Assembly (NCBI GenBank): GCA_017309275.1
Contig: JAFKLT010000032.1
Span: 1 to 64,000 of the forward strand
Length of the DNA stretch: 64,000 nucleotides
Direction of reading: 5' to 3'
DNA from: Sphingomonadales bacterium
GTDB lineage: Bacteria > Pseudomonadota > Alphaproteobacteria > Sphingomonadales > Sphingomonadaceae
Positions within the stretch are counted from its first letter, which is position 1. The number at the start of each line of letters is the position of its first letter. Under the pieces are notes generated by a model. It had not been told where the DNA came from. It saw nothing but the letters and a program-made list of their open reading frames with translations, and did not search any database. This document shows, one piece after another, positions 60,464-64,000 of the stretch. A program made the translations under genes and the position numbers.

Positions 60464-61370
60464 TGTCCGGTCCTTCTTCGATACGTTCGATCATGATCGC
60501 GGCGTTCCCATTGGCTTCACCGATGCTACCGGACGCAAAATTGCGGCCGGCGACGGTTACTGGAACATTGCGCGGAATGGTTAACGGAATGATATCACCG
60601 ACCTCCAAAGAGAGCAGTTTGACCAAAGAAATTTCCGGGCGGGCCAAAACCGAGCGAACGGGCAGGCGAACATTCTTGAGCGCGCTGTTCAGCGTCGAGG
60701 TCCAGACCGGGTCGACCGACGGCGCGTCGCGCATCTCGGGAACCGGGTCGGCGCCCGCGATACCGCGCAGCGCGGCCTGCGGATAGGCGCACAGGATCGT
60801 CCGACCTTCGAACACGCCGCCGCGCAGAGTGAAGCGCTGGACGAGCAGGTCGTCATCGGCGCGCACCGCGGCCAGCTTGGCAGGATCGCCAGTGACGCAA
60901 TCGAGCTCGGGTTCGATCCCCGACTTCCACGCGGCGGCGAGTTGCATCCCCATGTCGCGGCCGAGGCGCGCGGCGAAACGCTCTTCGGCGTCGGTCAGGT
61001 CTTCGCGTTCGCCGACATTCTGACCCTTGCCGCCATAGAATATATCGACGAGCTGGAGCACCAGCGGACGCGTCGCGGCGAGCAGGACGGGGCCCTTCAG
61101 CGGCGGCGCGTGATAGCGCCAGAACAGGCCCGGCGACACTTCGTTGCACCAGTCGGCGAAACGCATCTGGACCGCGGGGGCGCGTTCGATCTGCACGGTC
61201 GGCGCGCCGAGCGCGCGGACGAGATCGCGCAGACTGCGCGCAAACTGGTTGCCGACGCTGTCCAGCACCGGAAAGGCATAGCTGCCCTCCGACTTGCGCA
61301 GCAGCAGCGAAGCCTTTGCGTCCGCGGCCTGCTTTGCCGTGGTGTCGACGGGTTTCGGTTCCAGGCTCAC
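60456..61370 (-). CDS. fliM: Flagellar motor switch protein FliM lacking the N-terminal CheY-binding motif
   Basis: The 304 residues have the FliM middle domain with YGGKGQNVGEREDLTDAEERFAARLGRDM and a C-terminal SpoA domain (LVKLLSLEVGDIIPLTIPRNVPVTVAGRNFASGSIGEANGNAAI). However the usual start with LSQDEIDALL is absent: the first residues are MSLEPKPVDTTAKQAADAK. The protein is also a little shorter than most FliM (about 330). Switching control by CheY may thus differ. It is coupled to fliL by ATGA. Confidence 0.93.
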   Translation of the reverse strand: MSLEPKPVDTTAKQAADAKASLLLRKSEGSYAFPVLDSVGNQFARSLRDLVRALGAPTVQIERAPAVQMRFADWCNEVSPGLFWRYHAPPLKGPVLLAATRPLVLQLVDIFYGGKGQNVGEREDLTDAEERFAARLGRDMGMQLAAAWKSGIEPELDCVTGDPAKLAAVRADDDLLVQRFTLRGGVFEGRTILCAYPQAALRGIAGADPVPEMRDAPSVDPVWTSTLNSALKNVRLPVRSVLARPEISLVKLLSLEVGDIIPLTIPRNVPVTVAGRNFASGSIGEANGNAAIMIERIEEGPDND

Positions 61371-61984
61371 TGAATCACCAGGCTCGTGAAATAGACATTG
61401 TCGACGCCGCCAAAGCCTTCCTTCTCGCGCAGCACATCGTTGATCGCGTTGGTAAGCTGGCGCTGGAGCTGCTGCTTGCCCTGCGAGGTGGACAGCAAGG
61501 CGGGGTCCTGTTCGGCCAGCGTCATCAGCACGGCCGAACGGATCGGCGTCTGCTGGCGCTTGATGTTCGTGATTACCTTGCCGTCGTAGAAGGTCGACAG
61601 GCTGATCCCGACCTGAAGGAAACCCGAACCGTCGGCGAGGTTCGTCGTGAACGCCTCGGTCATCGGGAAATAGGTCACCTCATATTTGCCGGGATCGACC
61701 TTGAACCGGTCGTTGGGAACCGACACGGTGCCGACCTTCAGCGGGCCTTCGCCTTCCTTGCCGCCTTCGGCAGCCGGTTCTTCGGACCCTTCGCTGCGCA
61801 CGACGAGCTTGGGATAATTATCCTCCGGCTTCGCCTCATGGCCGCCCAGGCCGCCGCCCAGGTAGATGCCTGCGCCGGCGCCCGCACTGATCAGCGCGGT
61901 GCCGCCGATGCCCAGCACCAGCAGTTTCTTCATCTTGCCGCCCTTTTTGGGTTCGGCGCCTTCGGGGGCTTTTTCCTTGCTCAT
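61367..61984 (-). CDS. fliL: Flagellar basal body-associated protein FliL
   Basis: The 205 residues have a Lys-rich N-terminus, a TM helix at about 20-42 (LLVLGIGGTALISAGAGAGIYL), a charged linker and a periplasmic stomatin-like domain (VTYFPMTEAFTTNLADGSGFLQVGISLSTFYD). FliL supports the stator. It lies 17 bp after fliK and overlaps fliM. Confidence 0.93.
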   Translation of the reverse strand: MSKEKAPEGAEPKKGGKMKKLLVLGIGGTALISAGAGAGIYLGGGLGGHEAKPEDNYPKLVVRSEGSEEPAAEGGKEGEGPLKVGTVSVPNDRFKVDPGKYEVTYFPMTEAFTTNLADGSGFLQVGISLSTFYDGKVITNIKRQQTPIRSAVLMTLAEQDPALLSTSQGKQQLQRQLTNAINDVLREKEGFGGVDNVYFTSLVIQ

Positions 61985-62001
61985 GGTCAGGTCCTTCCTG
62001 G

Positions 62002-63369
62002 TCAGGCAAAGCGGCCGCGGCGGTCCGCGGTGCGTTCGTCATGGGTGGAGTCCGCTTGGTCGGCGGCGGTTTCGATCAGATGGCTGGCGTCGGGCGTCGT
62101 TCCGCGACCCTGGCTCTGGTTCTGTTGCTGGCGTCCGGTTTCGACCGGCGTGTGCGTGACTTGCGCTTCGGTAACGCGCACGCCCTGCTGGCGCAGATCC
62201 TCGACCAGGCGCGGTTGCGCGGCCTGGACGATCGCCGCGGTCGCCTCATGCTGGGTGTCCAGCTTCAGCGAAACACTGTCGCCGTCCAGCGACATGGCGA
62301 CGTCGAGCCGACCGAGGTGGCGCGGCATCAGGCGAAAGCTGAGATCGCCCTTGTCCGACTTGGTCGCGGCGATGTCGGCGGCGAGCTGTGCGATCCACTG
62401 GTCATCGCTGGTCATGTCGAGCGTGCGCTCGGCAACGGGTGCGGCCCTGGCGGCTTCGGCCAACGGAGCGGCCCCCTGCATCGCGGTCTGCGTGAAGAGC
62501 ACCGTCATCGATGCGCCGGCGTCGGCCATCGGCTTGGCGGCCTTGGGCTCTGCGGCGGCGAGGGGCATGGCGGCCTGCGACGGTACCGCTTCCGGCTTTG
62601 CGGCAGTTGCGGGTTGTGCCGCCGCCGCGGTGGTGTCTGCGTGGCGTGCCGTCGGGGCTGCGACTGCAGGCTTCGACGTCTTGTCGGCGACCGGCTTGTC
62701 GACCGCAGGCATCGCGGTCGCCACGACAACCGCCGCCGCCGGCGCTTCGACGATCGCGGCCGCGGGCTGCGCGACCGGCTGGGTCGGTGTGGCAACCGCC
62801 TGTGTCGGGGTTGCGTCATCGGCGGGAGCATCGGCTTCGGTCTGGTCGACCGGAGCAGCCTTTTCGGCGGCCGGCGTCGTGCCCTTGAGCGGCGTTGCGA
62901 CCGCGATCAACAGGCTGGCTGCGGCGGCTGCGCTGTCGATGTCGGTCTTTTCGGTCGCGGCGACGGGCGCTGCCGGTGCGGCCGGTGCCTTCGCCGGAAG
63001 TTCAACGGCCATCTCCGCATCGACGGTCGGTTCGGCGACCGGCTGCGGCATGCCGAACAGCGCGGCGGCCGGCGGGGTCGGCGTGGCGGGAGGGGCAGGC
63101 AGCGCGGCGGCGTCGAATGCAAGCGGCGTCTCGGCCGTGACCGGCGCCGGCGTGCCGGGCTGGGCGGTCAGCTGCACCGCAAAGGGATTCGCCGCCAGCG
63201 GCGTGGCGGGAACCGGGGCGCCGACAGCGGCGGTCGGCAGGTTCGCGAACAATTGTTCGAAGCCGCCTTCGCCGGTCGTGCCGGCAGGCGCCGCCGCCGC
63301 GCCGGTTGCGGCGAGGATCGAGAGAAGCCCGTTCTGCGCGGGGCTCTGGGGAAGCGCGGCGCCCATCAT
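62002..63369 (-). CDS. fliK: Flagellar hook-length control protein FliK
   Basis: The 455 residues are long, Ala/Pro/Thr-rich and low-complexity for about 330 residues. They end in the FliK C-terminal domain: DLSFRLMPRHLGRLDVAMSLDGDSVSLKLDTQHEATAAIVQAAQPRLVEDLRQQGVRV. FliK measures hook length and triggers the FlhB switch. It overlaps fliJ by 4 nt. The low-complexity half shows no recognisable domain. Confidence 0.92.
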   Translation of the reverse strand: MMGAALPQSPAQNGLLSILAATGAAAAPAGTTGEGGFEQLFANLPTAAVGAPVPATPLAANPFAVQLTAQPGTPAPVTAETPLAFDAAALPAPPATPTPPAAALFGMPQPVAEPTVDAEMAVELPAKAPAAPAAPVAATEKTDIDSAAAAASLLIAVATPLKGTTPAAEKAAPVDQTEADAPADDATPTQAVATPTQPVAQPAAAIVEAPAAAVVVATAMPAVDKPVADKTSKPAVAAPTARHADTTAAAAQPATAAKPEAVPSQAAMPLAAAEPKAAKPMADAGASMTVLFTQTAMQGAAPLAEAARAAPVAERTLDMTSDDQWIAQLAADIAATKSDKGDLSFRLMPRHLGRLDVAMSLDGDSVSLKLDTQHEATAAIVQAAQPRLVEDLRQQGVRVTEAQVTHTPVETGRQQQNQSQGRGTTPDASHLIETAADQADSTHDERTADRRGRFA

Positions 63370-63809
63370 GCCGCACCGCCATCGAGCAGGCGCAGGCTCA
63401 TCGCGCGGCGGCGATGCGGGCGATTGGCGTCGGTGCGGCGCTCCAGCTCAGCCTCGGCCGAGCGGCGGCTGCGTTCATAGAGACGCACGGCCGATTCTTC
63501 CTTCACCATCGCGCTCTGGGCGATAATGCCGGCCTCGTCGCGGCGGACGCTGGCGTTGACGAGCGGTGTCGCCAGATTTTCCTTCGCCATGTCCAGGCGC
63601 ATGCCGAGCTCGCCGATCGTGTTGAGCGCGCGGCCCGCGACCGCCCCCTTCGCCATGGCGAGGTCGGCGCGCAGCGTCTCGAGGCGCTTCGACAGTTCGA
63701 CCAGGCTCGCAAGCTCGCCGTTGGCGCGCGCCAGATTGGCCTCCGCCATCTGATGTTCGACGGTGCGCACGCGGATGATGCGTTTGCGGCGTGCGGTGCG
63801 GGCGTTCAT
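63366..63809 (-). CDS. fliJ: Flagellar FliJ-like coiled-coil protein
   Basis: The 147 residues start MNARTARRKRIIRVRTVEHQMAEANLARANGELASLVELSKRLETLRADLAMA and are predicted helical throughout, as in FliJ, the central stalk of the export ATPase. It lies directly after fliI with an ATGA overlap. FliJ is poorly conserved, so position and helical pattern carry the call. Confidence 0.8.
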   Translation of the reverse strand: MNARTARRKRIIRVRTVEHQMAEANLARANGELASLVELSKRLETLRADLAMAKGAVAGRALNTIGELGMRLDMAKENLATPLVNASVRRDEAGIIAQSAMVKEESAVRLYERSRRSAEAELERRTDANRPHRRRAMSLRLLDGGAA

Positions 63810-64000
63810 GCGGAATATCCTTCAATCAGGGCTTGGCGGGAATTTTCGAAATCGATCTGCGCGTTCGCGGGCTGCGACACGAAGGCGAGTTGGTGGGCGT
63901 GGTACGCGATCGCTTCGTCGAGCACCGGATCGCTGCCGGCGACATAGGCGCCCATCAGCATCAGATCGCGATTCTCTTCATAAGCCGACCAGAGCTGGCG
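63806..64000 (-). CDS. fliI: Flagellum-specific ATPase FliI, C-terminal end (truncated by window edge)
   Basis: The final 64 residues are visible: RQLWSAYEENRDLMLMGAYVAGSDPVLDEAIAYHAHQLAFVSQ and onward, ending GYSA. The GAYxxGSDxxxDEAI block is typical of the FliI C-terminus. The frame has no start inside the window and continues past base 64000 on the minus strand. It overlaps fliJ by ATGA. Confidence 0.9.
   Translation of the reverse strand, partial: RQLWSAYEENRDLMLMGAYVAGSDPVLDEAIAYHAHQLAFVSQPANAQIDFENSRQALIEGYSA

Noticed and set aside
61316-63526. A 736-residue Ala/Gly/Ser-rich open frame opposite fliL and fliK
   Set aside because: It is a shadow of the fliK low-complexity coding sequence; the minus-strand genes are coupled and recognised.

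Overview
The window is high-GC alphaproteobacterial DNA, most likely from a sphingomonad (order Sphingomonadales, perhaps Sphingopyxis or a close relative). This rests on the V-type exosortase set, PEPxxW-type C-terminal sorting signals, tightly overlapping operons, and a sphingomonad-like flagellar cluster. No species is claimed. No rRNA or tRNA gene, insertion sequence, prophage or CRISPR array was recognised.

Region 1 (1-29774) is an exopolysaccharide/protein-sorting locus of the Wzx/Wzy type with an exosortase V (XrtV) module. It starts with the end of galU (UDP-glucose supply). The XrtV part (about 1-4.9 kb, plus EpsI at 11.7-12.4 kb) holds a PEP-CTERM protein, an EpsD-like prolyl isomerase lipoprotein, a small XrtV accessory protein and the exosortase. 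Polymer synthesis and export are laid out in four transcription blocks. A leftward block (12375-6402) has EpsI, a secreted glycoside-hydrolase-like protein, a Wzy-like polymerase and two glycosyltransferases. A rightward block (12513-17501) has four glycosyltransferases and an acetyltransferase. A leftward block (25478-17559) has a TPR lipoprotein, the initiating sugar transferase, a WecG-type enzyme, two GT4 enzymes, an acetyltransferase and an acyltransferase-3. A rightward block (25643-29774) has a Wza-like exporter, an outer-membrane barrel, a Wzz/GumC protein and a separate tyrosine kinase. The flippase (5037-6401) stands alone.

Region 2 (29775-38713) opens with a 940-bp gap rich in dyads. 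It is followed by two further PEP-CTERM proteins (likely XrtV substrates), a strong terminator, a SleB-type cell-wall hydrolase, phosphoglucomutase (pgm), an FkbM methyltransferase and a class-I glutamine amidotransferase. Next comes a four-gene cassette of unknown role: a LuxR-type regulator with a C-terminal membrane anchor, a helical protein, a multi-TM protein and a MarR-like protein.

Region 3 (38751-64000) is a near-complete flagellar cluster. Leftward are flgA, then flgM-flgN, then a lytic transglycosylase with flhA and fliA. Rightward are flgBCDEFGHIJKL, motAB and a sigma-54 activator lacking a receiver domain. Leftward from beyond the right edge are fliI(partial)-JKLMNOPQR-flhB and then fliDS. 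No flagellin gene is in the window. Three near-consensus sigma-54 promoters are visible (flgB, flgA, transglycosylase-flhA-fliA), with two matching FleQ-box-like dyads (GTCAA...TTGAC type) upstream. A sigma-28-like promoter precedes fliDS. Together these suggest a hierarchy of sigma-54/activator genes first, then FliA/FlgM-controlled late genes. Oddities include FliM without the N-terminal CheY-binding motif, FlgH without a lipobox cysteine, unusually short FlgD and FlgE, and a FlgJ split from its muramidase.
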